Shown here in pieces: positions 49,924 to 58,509 of a stretch of DNA of 64,000 bases. The notes under the pieces were generated by a model. The model was not told where the DNA came from, made no database searches, and saw nothing but the letters and a program-made list of their open reading frames with translations. This stretch comes from Planifilum sp021793745 (GTDB taxonomy: Bacteria; Bacillota; Bacilli; Thermoactinomycetales; DSM-44946): positions 62,001 to 126,000 of the forward strand of contig CALKAM010000032.1 of the NCBI GenBank assembly GCA_937983105.1. Direction: 5' to 3'. A program made the translations under genes and the position numbers. Position 1 is the stretch's first letter. Every line of letters begins with the position of its first letter.

Positions 49924-51381
49924 TTACTTCATTTGTTTTTTCAACACATCGACGGCCACCTGGAGCTGGATATCGCTTTTGGGATCGCGCAGCAGCTTCA
50001 AAAACTCCTCTTGCAGTTTCAACGCGGTTTTTTGATCTACCTGACCGGTCACCGGGAGTTTTCGGGTTTTCTGAAAGGCCTTGACGGCCAATTCGGTCCG
50101 TTCGCTGTAATAACCGTCGGTTCGGCCCGGGGAATAGCCCATGCCGTCCAAAATCAGCTGCAGGTTGCGCACCTCGGGGGATGCCATATCCCGCTTCAGG
50201 GGTTTTTCCGGCATCGGCGGGGTCGCTTGGGCGAAGGCGGGCGGTTTGGCGGTCACATCCGGCTTGACCCCCTTCGTGCCGCCCTTTTGATCGATCCAGT
50301 TGCCCTTCGGGGTCAGCCACTTCGCCATCGTCATCTTCAGATTGCTGCCGTCATCAAAGTCCTTGGCGGTCTGCACCGTGCCTTTCCCGAAGGTGGGTTG
50401 GCCGACCAGGGTGTATCCCCCCGACTCCTTCATCGCAGCGGCCAAAATCTCCGAAGCGCTGGCGCTCCCCTTGTCGATCAACAAAACGATGGGATAGGGC
50501 TTCGGCTCCTGCCGCTTTGATTTATACTCCACCCGCTGACCCCGTTTGTCCTCAGTAAACATGATGGGCTTCTGGCCGGGCACCAGCTCCTCGGCGATCT
50601 CCAACACCGCCGGCAACAAGCCGCCCGGATTGCCCCGCAGGTCGATGATCAGTCCCTTGATCCCCTGCTTTTCCAACTCCTTCAGGGCGGAGGAAAAGTC
50701 GTCGGCGGTATCTTCCGCGAACTGGCTGATCTCGATTTTACCGATACCGTCCTTCAACATTTGCGCATCGACGGTCTCGATCGGAATCTCGTCACGAACC
50801 ACCGTGATGTGCAAAATTTCCGAGTGTCCCGGCCGGACCACTTCCAGCTTCGCCTTCGTCCCCTTCGGACCCCGGATTTTCATCACCGCTTCGTTGAGGG
50901 TCATCCCCTCCAGGCTGACGTCATTGACTTTGATCACCTGGTCCTCCGGTCGAAGTCCGGCCTTTTCCGCCGGGGATCCCTTGAAGGGGGATACGATGGT
51001 GACCCGCCCGTTTTTCATCGTCACCTCCGCCCCAATTCCTTCAAAGGAAGACTCGAGGGCGGAGTGAAACTGTTTGGCGGTCTCCTGATCCATGTAGACG
51101 GAATAGGGATCGTCCAGGGCCTCCACCATCCCGCTGATCGCCCCGTCGATCAACTTTTGATCATCCACATCCCGAATATATTCCCGCTTGATCAAGTTGT
51201 AGGTCTGTTGCAGCTTCTCCAGGCCATCCTCCAGACCATCCGCGCTTTTGGAGGCCGGAACGCTTCCGAAGAAGATCGATGCGATCGACTCACCTGCGCC
51301 GAACGCCGCAGCCGTGAGCAAGCTGCTGCACAAAATGGAAAAAACGATTAACAGCGCCGCAGTGCGACCGCGAATATACAT
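49924..51381 (-). CDS. ctpB: Carboxyl-terminal processing protease CtpB
   Basis: A 485-residue exported S41 serine protease. An N-terminal signal/anchor (TAALLIVFSILCSSLLTAAAF) is followed by a PDZ domain (about 105-185; VTIVSPFKGSPAEKAGLRPEDQVIKV) and the S41 core with catalytic Ser in KGSASASEILAAAM and Lys in PTFGKGTVQ. A C-terminal peptidoglycan-binding domain carries RNLQLILDGMGYSPGRTDGYYSERTELAVKAFQ. In Bacillus CtpB cleaves SpoIVFA to start sigma-K processing in the forespore. The ATG at 51381 fits the signal peptide. It ends the ftsEX-M23 cluster. Confidence 0.93.
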   Translation of the reverse strand: MYIRGRTAALLIVFSILCSSLLTAAAFGAGESIASIFFGSVPASKSADGLEDGLEKLQQTYNLIKREYIRDVDDQKLIDGAISGMVEALDDPYSVYMDQETAKQFHSALESSFEGIGAEVTMKNGRVTIVSPFKGSPAEKAGLRPEDQVIKVNDVSLEGMTLNEAVMKIRGPKGTKAKLEVVRPGHSEILHITVVRDEIPIETVDAQMLKDGIGKIEISQFAEDTADDFSSALKELEKQGIKGLIIDLRGNPGGLLPAVLEIAEELVPGQKPIMFTEDKRGQRVEYKSKRQEPKPYPIVLLIDKGSASASEILAAAMKESGGYTLVGQPTFGKGTVQTAKDFDDGSNLKMTMAKWLTPKGNWIDQKGGTKGVKPDVTAKPPAFAQATPPMPEKPLKRDMASPEVRNLQLILDGMGYSPGRTDGYYSERTELAVKAFQKTRKLPVTGQVDQKTALKLQEEFLKLLRDPKSDIQLQVAVDVLKKQMK

Positions 51382-51754
51382 GAAAACACCACCCTTTAAA
51401 CCGCCTGTTACGGTGAGAGTTGAGAGCAGGGAACTTCCCGAGGATGAGATCCCTATTTTGTGCAATGAAATGGAGGAAAATGCGGAAGCAGCTCCGGCCG
51501 GATGATCGGCATGCCGGCAGGCCCCTCGTATTTCCAGTATACGATCCCTTTGATCAGACAAGAACCCGAAGAGGGTGAAAGAATATTCCTGAAGCAGGAC
51601 GTGAAGGAATGGGTGCGACGGCGCACCCGCTTGAAAATGAAACCCCGATCCGAACGACAGAAATATCCTATAGGAACACTCTAGCAAAACCGAAGTTCGA
51701 ACTCAAGGGAACCAAAAAAGGAAAAGGCCGGAATCGGCCTCGGAATGATCCTTT
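51382..51754. other. 373-base region between ctpB and the first M23 gene
   Basis: A frame continuous with ctpB extends upstream here but has no homology-like sequence or ribosome site, so I treat it as the ctpB leader. A terminator for the M23 genes sits at the right end (51721-51741). No other gene or structured RNA is evident. Confidence 0.4.
51721..51741 (-). terminator. Terminator of the M23 gene series
   Basis: AGGCCG, a four-base loop and CGGCCT followed by TTTCCTTTTTT on the minus strand, 14 bases past the first M23 stop. Confidence 0.75.
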
Positions 51755-52840
51755 TTATCGCTTCAGATACGACATCGGGTCGACCGCTTGACCGTTCTTG
51801 CCGATTCGCACTTCGAAATGCAAGTGGTTACCGGTGGACATGCCGTTGCTCCCGATCCCGGCGATATGCTGTCCACGCTTCACCTCGTCCCCCGCCTTGA
51901 CCCGGACTTGGTGTTCATAGCTGTGGGCATACCAGGTGTACAGAGGTGTTCCGTCCTTGTCCCCGTGATAAATGACGATGATCCACCCGTAACCCACACT
52001 GGGGCGGCTTTCCACCACCACGCCGGAGGCGGCTGCGTAAATCGGGGTATCCAAGCTCCCGCCGATATCGATCCCCGCATGCATCCGATAACTTCCGGTC
52101 ACCGGATGGTATCGATATCCGAAGGGGGATGTGAGCCTTTGGCTGGCAGAGGGCCACTGGAGGGGGCCTCCCTCGTAGGGGAAGGATAACTGACCCCTTT
52201 GAATCAGATTCAAGTTGATCCGCCGAATCTCATTCTCCTTGATGGACTCCAGGTTTTCCAGCTCGGAAAGCTTCCCCTCCTTCTTTTTCACGTCCTCGAG
52301 CATCTCTTTATAGGCCTTGTCCGCCTCTGCCGCGGTTTTTTTCTGCTCCTCGCGAAGAGAAAGCAGATCCTGTTTCCGCTTTTCCTTTTCCTCGCGCAGT
52401 TTCACGTAACTGTCAAAGAGGCTGTGATCCCGCTTGACGATCAGCCGGATCGACTCAAAGCGGCCGAGAAATTCCTCCAGGGACTCGGATTCCAGCAAGG
52501 AGACCATGTATCCGACTTCCCCCTGTTGGTACAGTTTGCGAATCCGGTTTTTAAAGATCTTCTTGTAGCGCTCTTCCCTCTTTTTGATCCCTTCCATTTC
52601 CTTTTCAATCTCAGCCACTTCTCCGTCGATTTTTTCCATTTCCTTTTCCAACTTCTTGAGTTCATCCCGGTTTTTCTTGATTTCCTGATCCAGCTGATCC
52701 AGATCCTCCTTGACGCTCTTTTTGTCGTCCTGGATCTTTTTCAGCTCTCTCTTCACTTCTTCCTTCTCATTGGCGTGCACCCAGCCAACCGACGAGATCG
52801 TGAAACAAAAGACGAGGATCCATGTGAAAACTTGCTTCAT
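51755..52840 (-). CDS. M23 peptidoglycan endopeptidase, EnvC-like (copy 1)
   Basis: A 361-residue secreted protein: a signal peptide (WILVFCFTISSVGWVHA), a long charged coiled coil (about 24-215), and a C-terminal LytM/M23 zinc domain. Zinc ligands are intact: H and D in MHAGIDIGG, WYAHS, and GNHLHFEVR. This layout is that of FtsEX-controlled hydrolases or activators (EnvC, PcsB-type coiled coil), but with an apparently active catalytic centre. It probably cleaves peptide cross-links at the septum or sidewall when FtsEX cycles. It is the last of three tandem paralogs after ftsX. Confidence 0.9.
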   Translation of the reverse strand: MKQVFTWILVFCFTISSVGWVHANEKEEVKRELKKIQDDKKSVKEDLDQLDQEIKKNRDELKKLEKEMEKIDGEVAEIEKEMEGIKKREERYKKIFKNRIRKLYQQGEVGYMVSLLESESLEEFLGRFESIRLIVKRDHSLFDSYVKLREEKEKRKQDLLSLREEQKKTAAEADKAYKEMLEDVKKKEGKLSELENLESIKENEIRRINLNLIQRGQLSFPYEGGPLQWPSASQRLTSPFGYRYHPVTGSYRMHAGIDIGGSLDTPIYAAASGVVVESRPSVGYGWIIVIYHGDKDGTPLYTWYAHSYEHQVRVKAGDEVKRGQHIAGIGSNGMSTGNHLHFEVRIGKNGQAVDPMSYLKR

Positions 52841-52909
52841 GCTTCTCTCCCCAATATCGCGGTTATGTCTTCACACCTGTTTGGAAGCGGGACGCCTCGA
52901 ACTCCACGC

Positions 52910-53965
52910 TCAGTAATAATTCATCGGATTTTGCGGGGTTCCGTTTTTGCGCACTTCGAAGTGCAGATGCGGTCCGGTGGATCGTCCATTGTTTCCGATG
53001 GAGGCGATTCGTTGCCCCTTGCTCACGCGCTGGCCGGTCGATACCTGGACGGTATTGCTGTACATGTGGGCGTAAACGGTGGTCAAACCGCTGCCGTGGT
53101 CAATGACGATGACCCAGCCATATCCGCTGGCGGGGCCGTTTTCCTTGACCACTCCCGAAGCGGCGGCATAAATCGGATCGCCCAGGTTTCCATCGATGTC
53201 GATCCCGTAGTGAAATCCGCTGCTGCGATACCCGTAGGGGGAGTTGATTCTCCGGCTGTTGGCAGGCCAGGCAAATGCGCCACCGCCGTAAGAGAAGTTG
53301 CCCGTATTGGAGGTCAGCTGAGTGATGCGCTGAATCTCTTCTTCCTTCAGCTCCTCCTTGTGTTCCAGGCTGGCCAGTTCTTTTTGATGCTTCTTCATCG
53401 TCTTGGCCAGCTTGTCATATTCCTCTTTCACCTGATCGCGGCTCTTTTTCTGTTCCTTCTGCAGTTCCGTCAGTTCCTGCTTCCGGTTCTCGTATTCCCT
53501 CTTGGTGTTGAAGTAGCCCTCCAACACGGAGTGATCCTGTTTCACCAGTAGGCGCAGGGCTTCAAACTTGTCGAGGAACTCGCGAAGCGAATCGGACTCC
53601 AGAAGCGCCGTCATGTATCCCATTTCGCCCCTCTGATACATCCGGCGAATCCGATTTTTAAAGAGCTTCTCCCGTTTTCCGAGCTGGTCCTCCAGAACTT
53701 CCATTTTCTTTTCGATCTTTCCGATCTTCTTCTCGGTGGTGTACAGCTGCTTTTCCAGCTTGTTCAGCTTCTTTTTCTGCTTTTCGACATCCTTTTGGAC
53801 ACTCTCCAGCTCCTTTTGGACGCCCTTTTTTTGCTTGCGGATTTCCTCCAGTTCCTTTTTCGCCTTGTCCGCCTTACTTTCAGCCCACACCCAGCCGTCG
53901 GAAAGCGGAGCTGAAGTCAACACAAGGCTGAAAGCGAGCAGGATGGTCAGCCACGTCCGTTTCAT
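52910..53965 (-). CDS. M23 peptidoglycan endopeptidase, EnvC-like (copy 2)
   Basis: A 351-residue paralog with the same plan: a signal peptide (TWLTILLAFSLVLTSAPLSDG), a Lys/Glu-rich coiled coil (about 30-215) and an M23 domain. Zinc residues are HYGIDIDGN, TVYAHM and GPHLHFEVR, all intact. The coiled coil keeps the segment FKNRIRRMYQRGEMGYMTALLESDSLREFLDKFEALR, nearly the same as copy 1, which is where partner contacts would be expected. It starts with ATG after GGGGAGAG and lies 48 bases after copy 3. Confidence 0.9.
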   Translation of the reverse strand: MKRTWLTILLAFSLVLTSAPLSDGWVWAESKADKAKKELEEIRKQKKGVQKELESVQKDVEKQKKKLNKLEKQLYTTEKKIGKIEKKMEVLEDQLGKREKLFKNRIRRMYQRGEMGYMTALLESDSLREFLDKFEALRLLVKQDHSVLEGYFNTKREYENRKQELTELQKEQKKSRDQVKEEYDKLAKTMKKHQKELASLEHKEELKEEEIQRITQLTSNTGNFSYGGGAFAWPANSRRINSPYGYRSSGFHYGIDIDGNLGDPIYAAASGVVKENGPASGYGWVIVIDHGSGLTTVYAHMYSNTVQVSTGQRVSKGQRIASIGNNGRSTGPHLHFEVRKNGTPQNPMNYY

Positions 53966-54013
53966 TCCATTCTCTCCCCGATTTCACATTTTCATGGTCA
54001 GGCGAAGATCGGC

Positions 54014-55150
54014 TTAACGGAAATAGGGTTTCGGGTCCACGGTACGGCCATCCTTGATAACCTCCAGATGAAGGTGGGGACCGGTCGACTGTCCATTGTT
54101 CCCCACCGCTGCGATGACCTGTCCCCGGCTTACCGACTGACCGAGGCGAACGGTCACGTCTTGCGGATAAACATGGGCGTAGAGGGTGGACAGCCCGCCT
54201 CCGTGATCGATCACAACAATGTAACCGTAACCGCTGGCGGGACGGGTTGCGATCACCTTTCCGGCCGCCACGGCCCGGATCGGCGTTCCGAGGGGTGCAC
54301 CGATATCAATCCCCTCGTGCAGCTTGTATGCACCCGTCACAGGATTCCGCCGATAACCGTAGCCGGAGGTGAGGATTCCACCCTCCACCGGCCAGAGAAA
54401 TTTGCCGTCCTTGGGCCCGGCATACTGACCGGCCTTTTCCTCGGCGGATTCCCTCGTTTTCTGGGCGATCAACCTGCGGACTTCCCGCTGCTCCCGTTTG
54501 TTGATCTCCTCCAGGTGTTCCTGTTGCTTTTCCAGATCGATCAGCTGCGCCTCGTACTTCTTGTATTGACTTACCAAGCGCTTATGTAGCTGCTCGGCTT
54601 CCGCCGCCAACTTCCTGCGTTCCTCCAAGTCCCGTTCGATCGAGGCCTTTTCCGCCTCCAACTGCTCCTGATCCCGCTTGTGGGAATCGAGGAGCTCCCG
54701 ATCCGCCCGGATCAGCTTCCGGATCAGATCGAGCCGGGACAAAAAGTCGCCAAAGGAGTCGGATTCGAGGAGGGTTTCCAGATAGTACATATCTCCGCGC
54801 TGATACAGGAAACGGAGCCGGTTCTTTAACAGGGCCTCCCGCTTTTGGATCCGTTTCTCCAACTCGTGCAGGCGCTTTTCGCTTTTTTTCAGCTCCTGTT
54901 CCGACTGGTACACCTGCTCATTCAGCGTCATCAGGCGGCTCTTCATGTCGCTCAACTGCTTCATCAGTTCCTCTTTTTCTTCAAGGGTCAGCTTTTTCTC
55001 CTTTTCCAGCTGGAGAATCCTTTTGTCCCGCTCCTTGATTTTCGCCTTTTTCTCCTCAATGTCCGCCGCTCCCGTCTCCGCATAGGCCGCAGGCAGGGCC
55101 GCGAAGAGGATCATCAGGAAGCACAGCGCAACATGAAGAGTCCGCCTCAC
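54014..55150 (-). CDS. M23 peptidoglycan endopeptidase, EnvC-like (copy 3)
   Basis: A 378-residue paralog closest to ftsX. A signal peptide (LHVALCFLMILFAALPAAYA) is followed by a coiled coil (about 27-240) and the M23 domain with HEGIDIGA, TLYAHV and GPHLHLEV. The equivalent ring segment is LKNRLRFLYQRGDMYYLETLLESDSFGDFLSRLDLIRKL. It is the most diverged of the three. The GTG at 55150 follows GGAGG. It begins 107 bases after ftsX on the same strand, and I infer that all three are partners of FtsX. Confidence 0.9.
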   Translation of the reverse strand: MRRTLHVALCFLMILFAALPAAYAETGAADIEEKKAKIKERDKRILQLEKEKKLTLEEKEELMKQLSDMKSRLMTLNEQVYQSEQELKKSEKRLHELEKRIQKREALLKNRLRFLYQRGDMYYLETLLESDSFGDFLSRLDLIRKLIRADRELLDSHKRDQEQLEAEKASIERDLEERRKLAAEAEQLHKRLVSQYKKYEAQLIDLEKQQEHLEEINKREQREVRRLIAQKTRESAEEKAGQYAGPKDGKFLWPVEGGILTSGYGYRRNPVTGAYKLHEGIDIGAPLGTPIRAVAAGKVIATRPASGYGYIVVIDHGGGLSTLYAHVYPQDVTVRLGQSVSRGQVIAAVGNNGQSTGPHLHLEVIKDGRTVDPKPYFR

Positions 55151-55257
55151 ACCAACCCCTCCTCAGATTTATGCTGAGACGCATTTCAGTCCCCGGACAT
55201 CCCGGTGCGCTCCCCTTCCGCTGTCTGAATTTTTTACCCTTTGAAAAAGGGACGCCA

Positions 55258-56154
55258 TCAAACCCTCAGGAATCGGCGAATGGAGATCACACTTCCCCAG
55301 ATCCCGATCAACACGCCGAGGAAAGTGGTCAAGGCCGCCACATACAGGGAAAGGGGCATCATGGGCAGCATCTTGATAAAGCTGTATTGGCTGCCGTCCG
55401 TCAATACGTTCAACGCGGCTTTGTAGAAAGCGAGCACAATGATCACCGGGAAGACGGCTCCCAGCATGCCGATGAACGCCCCCTCGATGAAGAAGGGCCA
55501 GCGGATAAACCAGTTGCTCGCTCCGACCAGCCGCATGATTTCGATCTCGCGACGACGGGCGAAAATGGTCAGCTTAATCGTGTTGGAAATGAGGAACGCC
55601 GCCAACACAGCCAACCCCAGACCGAACACCAGCACCACATTCCGGACCAGGCTGGAGAAATCCAGCAGCTTGTCCGTCACGCCGTCGCCGTGGTCTTCAT
55701 GTTCAATCAAGTTGTGGGCTTTCACCTTATTGGCCAGCTCCTCGATCCTCTGGGGATTCTGCGGAACAATCACCAGGGTGTCCGGCAAGGGGTTCTCCTC
55801 CCCTTCCAACCCCTCGAGGATCTTGCTGTCCTCGCCCAACTGGGCCTTCAATTGCTGCAGGCCTTGTGCTTTGGGGATGAAGGTAACCGACTTTACCTCC
55901 GGATTCTGTTCAATCTGCTTTTGCAGCTGCTCGATGTCGTCGGCGGATGCCCCCGGCACGATCGATGCGCGGATGGCCACCTGCTGATCCAATTCTTTGG
56001 AGAGGTAGTTAATATTAAAGGCGAATACGAGGAAAAAGCCGAAGATGAGCAGGGTGACAGCGACGGCGCTGACCGCCGCAAAGGTCATCCATGTATTTCG
56101 CTTGAGGCTTTTGAAGGCCTCCCGCGCATGACGGAACATCGTATCAATCTTCAT
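55258..56154 (-). CDS. ftsX: Cell-division protein FtsX
   Basis: A 298-residue membrane subunit with four helices: MTFAAVSAVAVTLLIFGFFLVFAF near the N-terminus, then an extracellular loop of about 120 residues that contacts the hydrolase partner, and three C-terminal helices (VVLVFGLGLAVLAAFLISNTI, IEGAFIGMLGAVFPVIIVLAF, LYVAALTTFLGVLIGIWGSVI). FtsX transmits FtsE ATP hydrolysis to murein hydrolases; CwlO is the Bacillus partner and PcsB the streptococcal one. It overlaps ftsE by 11 bases. Downstream M23 genes are the obvious partners here. Confidence 0.94.
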   Translation of the reverse strand: MKIDTMFRHAREAFKSLKRNTWMTFAAVSAVAVTLLIFGFFLVFAFNINYLSKELDQQVAIRASIVPGASADDIEQLQKQIEQNPEVKSVTFIPKAQGLQQLKAQLGEDSKILEGLEGEENPLPDTLVIVPQNPQRIEELANKVKAHNLIEHEDHGDGVTDKLLDFSSLVRNVVLVFGLGLAVLAAFLISNTIKLTIFARRREIEIMRLVGASNWFIRWPFFIEGAFIGMLGAVFPVIIVLAFYKAALNVLTDGSQYSFIKMLPMMPLSLYVAALTTFLGVLIGIWGSVISIRRFLRV

Positions 56155-56830
56155 AACCATATTCCCCCTGATCCTCGTCACGAACGATCACGCCGTTCTC
56201 GATGGCGATGACGCGCTTGCGCATCGTGTTGACGATCTCCTTGTTGTGGGTGGCCATCACGACGGTAGTCCCCCGGGCATTGATCTCTTCAAGCAGATAC
56301 ATGATGTCCCAGGAGTTCTCCGGATCCAGGTTGCCGGTGGGCTCGTCCGCGATCAGGAAGCCCGGGTTGTTTACGATCGCCCTGGCAATGGAAACCCGTT
56401 GCTGTTCGCCCCCCGACAGTTGGGAAGGCAATGCGTTCATCCGGTCCGCCAAGCCCACCAGTTCCAGGACCTCCTGGACCCGGCTGCGGATCTTGCGACG
56501 GGGGGCTTCAATGGCTTCCATGGCAAACGCAACGTTTTCATAGGCCGTCAAGTGGGGCAGCAGCTTGTAATCCTGGAAAACCACCCCGATTTTTCTGCGC
56601 AGATAGGGAATCTTCCAATCCCGGACCCGCTTGACGTTGACTCCGTTGATCAGGATGACGCCGCTGGAAGGCTTCTCTTCACGGTACATCAATTTGATGA
56701 AGGTACTCTTCCCGGCGCCACTTGGACCGACCACATAGCAAAACTCTCCCTGGTCAATCCGAACGTCGATGCCCCGAAGAGCCTCCACACCGTTGGGATA
56801 TACCTTCCAGACATCGTGCATTTCGATCAC
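56144..56830 (-). CDS. ftsE: Cell-division ATP-binding protein FtsE
   Basis: A 228-residue ABC ATPase, the size of Bacillus FtsE. The Walker A is VVGPSGAGKSTFIKLM, the Q-loop is VVFQDYKLLPHLTAYENVAF, the signature is LSGGEQQRVSIARA, and Walker B is FLIADEPTGNLDPENS, with the H-switch in VMATHNKEIV. FtsE pairs with FtsX to regulate cell-wall hydrolysis during division, elongation or sporulation. The GTG at 56830 has GGAAGGTG upstream; a longer frame to 56848 is less likely. Confidence 0.95.
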   Translation of the reverse strand: MIEMHDVWKVYPNGVEALRGIDVRIDQGEFCYVVGPSGAGKSTFIKLMYREEKPSSGVILINGVNVKRVRDWKIPYLRRKIGVVFQDYKLLPHLTAYENVAFAMEAIEAPRRKIRSRVQEVLELVGLADRMNALPSQLSGGEQQRVSIARAIVNNPGFLIADEPTGNLDPENSWDIMYLLEEINARGTTVVMATHNKEIVNTMRKRVIAIENGVIVRDEDQGEYGYED

Positions 56831-56983
56831 GGCTATCACCTTCCGCACAGATTCTTTCTATATGTGATCGATCCATAAATCGGCGATATTCGTAGATTCG
56901 GGCCGTCCACGCACATTTTTCCGGCTTGTCGGGTGCTTCTGCGGATTCCCGGCCGTTTCCTCAGGCCCTGAAGTTCACATTCT

Positions 56984-56989
56984 ATTATA
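56984..56989 (-). promoter_or_regulatory. -10 element upstream of ftsEX
   Basis: A perfect TATAAT on the minus strand 154 bases before ftsE. No good -35 stands at 16-18 bases, so it may be an extended or alternative promoter. The intervening leader is unusually long. Confidence 0.35.
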
Positions 56990-57049
56990 GCATCTGATCT
57001 TTATTTTCCCAGAGTTTCTTTTGAAAAAGATTGAATTGAAACGAAACGG

Positions 57050-57079
57050 AAAGAAACCCCGTCGCCGATCGGACAGGGA
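57050..57079 (-). terminator. Terminator of argGH
   Basis: CCCTGTCC, a GATC loop and GGCGACGGGG, partly mismatched, followed by TTTCTTTC, lie 25-50 bases past the argH stop. Confidence 0.6.
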
Positions 57080-57102
57080 TTTCTTATACCGGGATTTCAT
57101 CA

Positions 57103-58509
57103 CTACTTATTAACGGTGGTTGTCCAACGGAAAGTTTCAGCGATCCTTCGCTTTTTTTCGGAGAGGGTATGCAGGACGGCTTCCCGGGCCGTGCCGCCGG
57201 GAATGTTCCGGGATTCCACCACGGACTCCGGTTCGAGAATCCGATGGATGTCCGATTCAACGAGGGGGGTAAAGCGGTGGAACTCTTCGAGGGTACATTC
57301 ACCGAGGGTTTTGCCGTTTTCGATACAGTATAATACCATGCGGCCCACCACTTCGTGGGCTTCGCGGAAGGGTAGCCCCTTGTTGACGAGGTAGTCCGCC
57401 AGGTCGGTGGCGTTGGCAAAACCGGCCGACGCATTCGCCCGCATCCTTTGCCTGTTCACTTTCATCGATTCCAACATCGAAGCCGTCAGCCGGAGGGATC
57501 CCGTAAGGGTGTTGACGGTATCAAAGATCCCCTCCTTATCCTCCTGCATGTCCTTGTTGTAGGTGAGGGGCAGGGCCTTGAGGGTCGTCAGGAGGGCCAT
57601 CAAGTGACCGAACACCCGGCCTGCCTTCCCCCGGATCAGTTCGGGAACGTCCGGGTTTTTCTTCTGGGGCATCATGCTGCTCCCCGTGCAGAAGGCATCA
57701 TCCAGTTCGATGTATCCGAACTCCTCGCTGGACCAGAGGATCAGCTCCTCCGACAGCCGGGAAAGGTGAACCATGATCAGGGCTGCGGCGGAGAGGAATT
57801 CCACGAGAAAATCCCGGTCGCTGACGGCGTCCATGCTGTTGTCGTAGATGCGGTCGAAACCCAGCTCCTCGGCGACCATCCGCCGGTCGATGGGAAAGGT
57901 GGTGCCGGCGATGGCGCCGGCACCCAGGGGAGAAGTGTTGACCCGCTTGTAACTGTCCATCAGCCGTTCGGCATCCCGCTCAAACATGGACACATAGGCC
58001 AGCAGGTGGTGGGCCAGCCGGACCGGTTGCGCCCGCTGCAGGTGGGTGTATCCCGGGAGGAGGGTATCCACATGCCGTTCCGCCTGGGCCACCAGAGCCT
58101 GCTGCAGCCGGGCAAGCAGCTCCACGATCTCCACGGTGCGGGCCCGAACGTACAGGTGCATGTCGAGGGCTACCTGGTCATTGCGGCTCCGACCCGTGTG
58201 CAATTTGCCGCCGAGGGGGCCGATTTCCTCGATCAGCAGCTTTTCGATGTTCATGTGAATGTCCTCGTGCTCGACGGAAAAGGAGACCTCTCCCGCCCGC
58301 ACCCTGTCGCGGATCTTGCCGAGCCCTTCGATGATTTTCTCCGACTCCTCCGGAGTGAGGATGCCGCAGGAGCCCAACATGCGGGCGTGGGCCATGCTTC
58401 CCCGGATATCCTCCTCGACCAGCAGGCGATCAAAATCGATGGAAGCCGTAAACTCCTCCACCAACCGGTCAGTTTTCTTGGTAAACCTTCCGCCCCACAG
58501 CTTCTTCAC
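57103..58509 (-). CDS. argH: Argininosuccinate lyase
   Basis: A 468-residue member of the fumarase/aspartase superfamily that cleaves argininosuccinate to arginine and fumarate. The signature GSSMMPQKKNPD with the catalytic serine lies near residue 277. Other conserved regions are HTGRSRNDQVALD and GYTHLQRAQPVRLAHH with the catalytic His region. The GTG at 58509 follows GGAGG at six bases and gives the normal N-terminus KKLWGGRFTKKTD. It overlaps argG by 41 bases, so the two final arginine steps are made together. Confidence 0.96.
   Translation of the reverse strand: MKKLWGGRFTKKTDRLVEEFTASIDFDRLLVEEDIRGSMAHARMLGSCGILTPEESEKIIEGLGKIRDRVRAGEVSFSVEHEDIHMNIEKLLIEEIGPLGGKLHTGRSRNDQVALDMHLYVRARTVEIVELLARLQQALVAQAERHVDTLLPGYTHLQRAQPVRLAHHLLAYVSMFERDAERLMDSYKRVNTSPLGAGAIAGTTFPIDRRMVAEELGFDRIYDNSMDAVSDRDFLVEFLSAAALIMVHLSRLSEELILWSSEEFGYIELDDAFCTGSSMMPQKKNPDVPELIRGKAGRVFGHLMALLTTLKALPLTYNKDMQEDKEGIFDTVNTLTGSLRLTASMLESMKVNRQRMRANASAGFANATDLADYLVNKGLPFREAHEVVGRMVLYCIENGKTLGECTLEEFHRFTPLVESDIHRILEPESVVESRNIPGGTAREAVLHTLSEKKRRIAETFRWTTTVNK

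Noticed and set aside
51382..51687. N-terminal extension of ctpB by about 100 residues
   Set aside because: The signal peptide begins at the ATG at 51381, and the upstream translation is unconserved in character.
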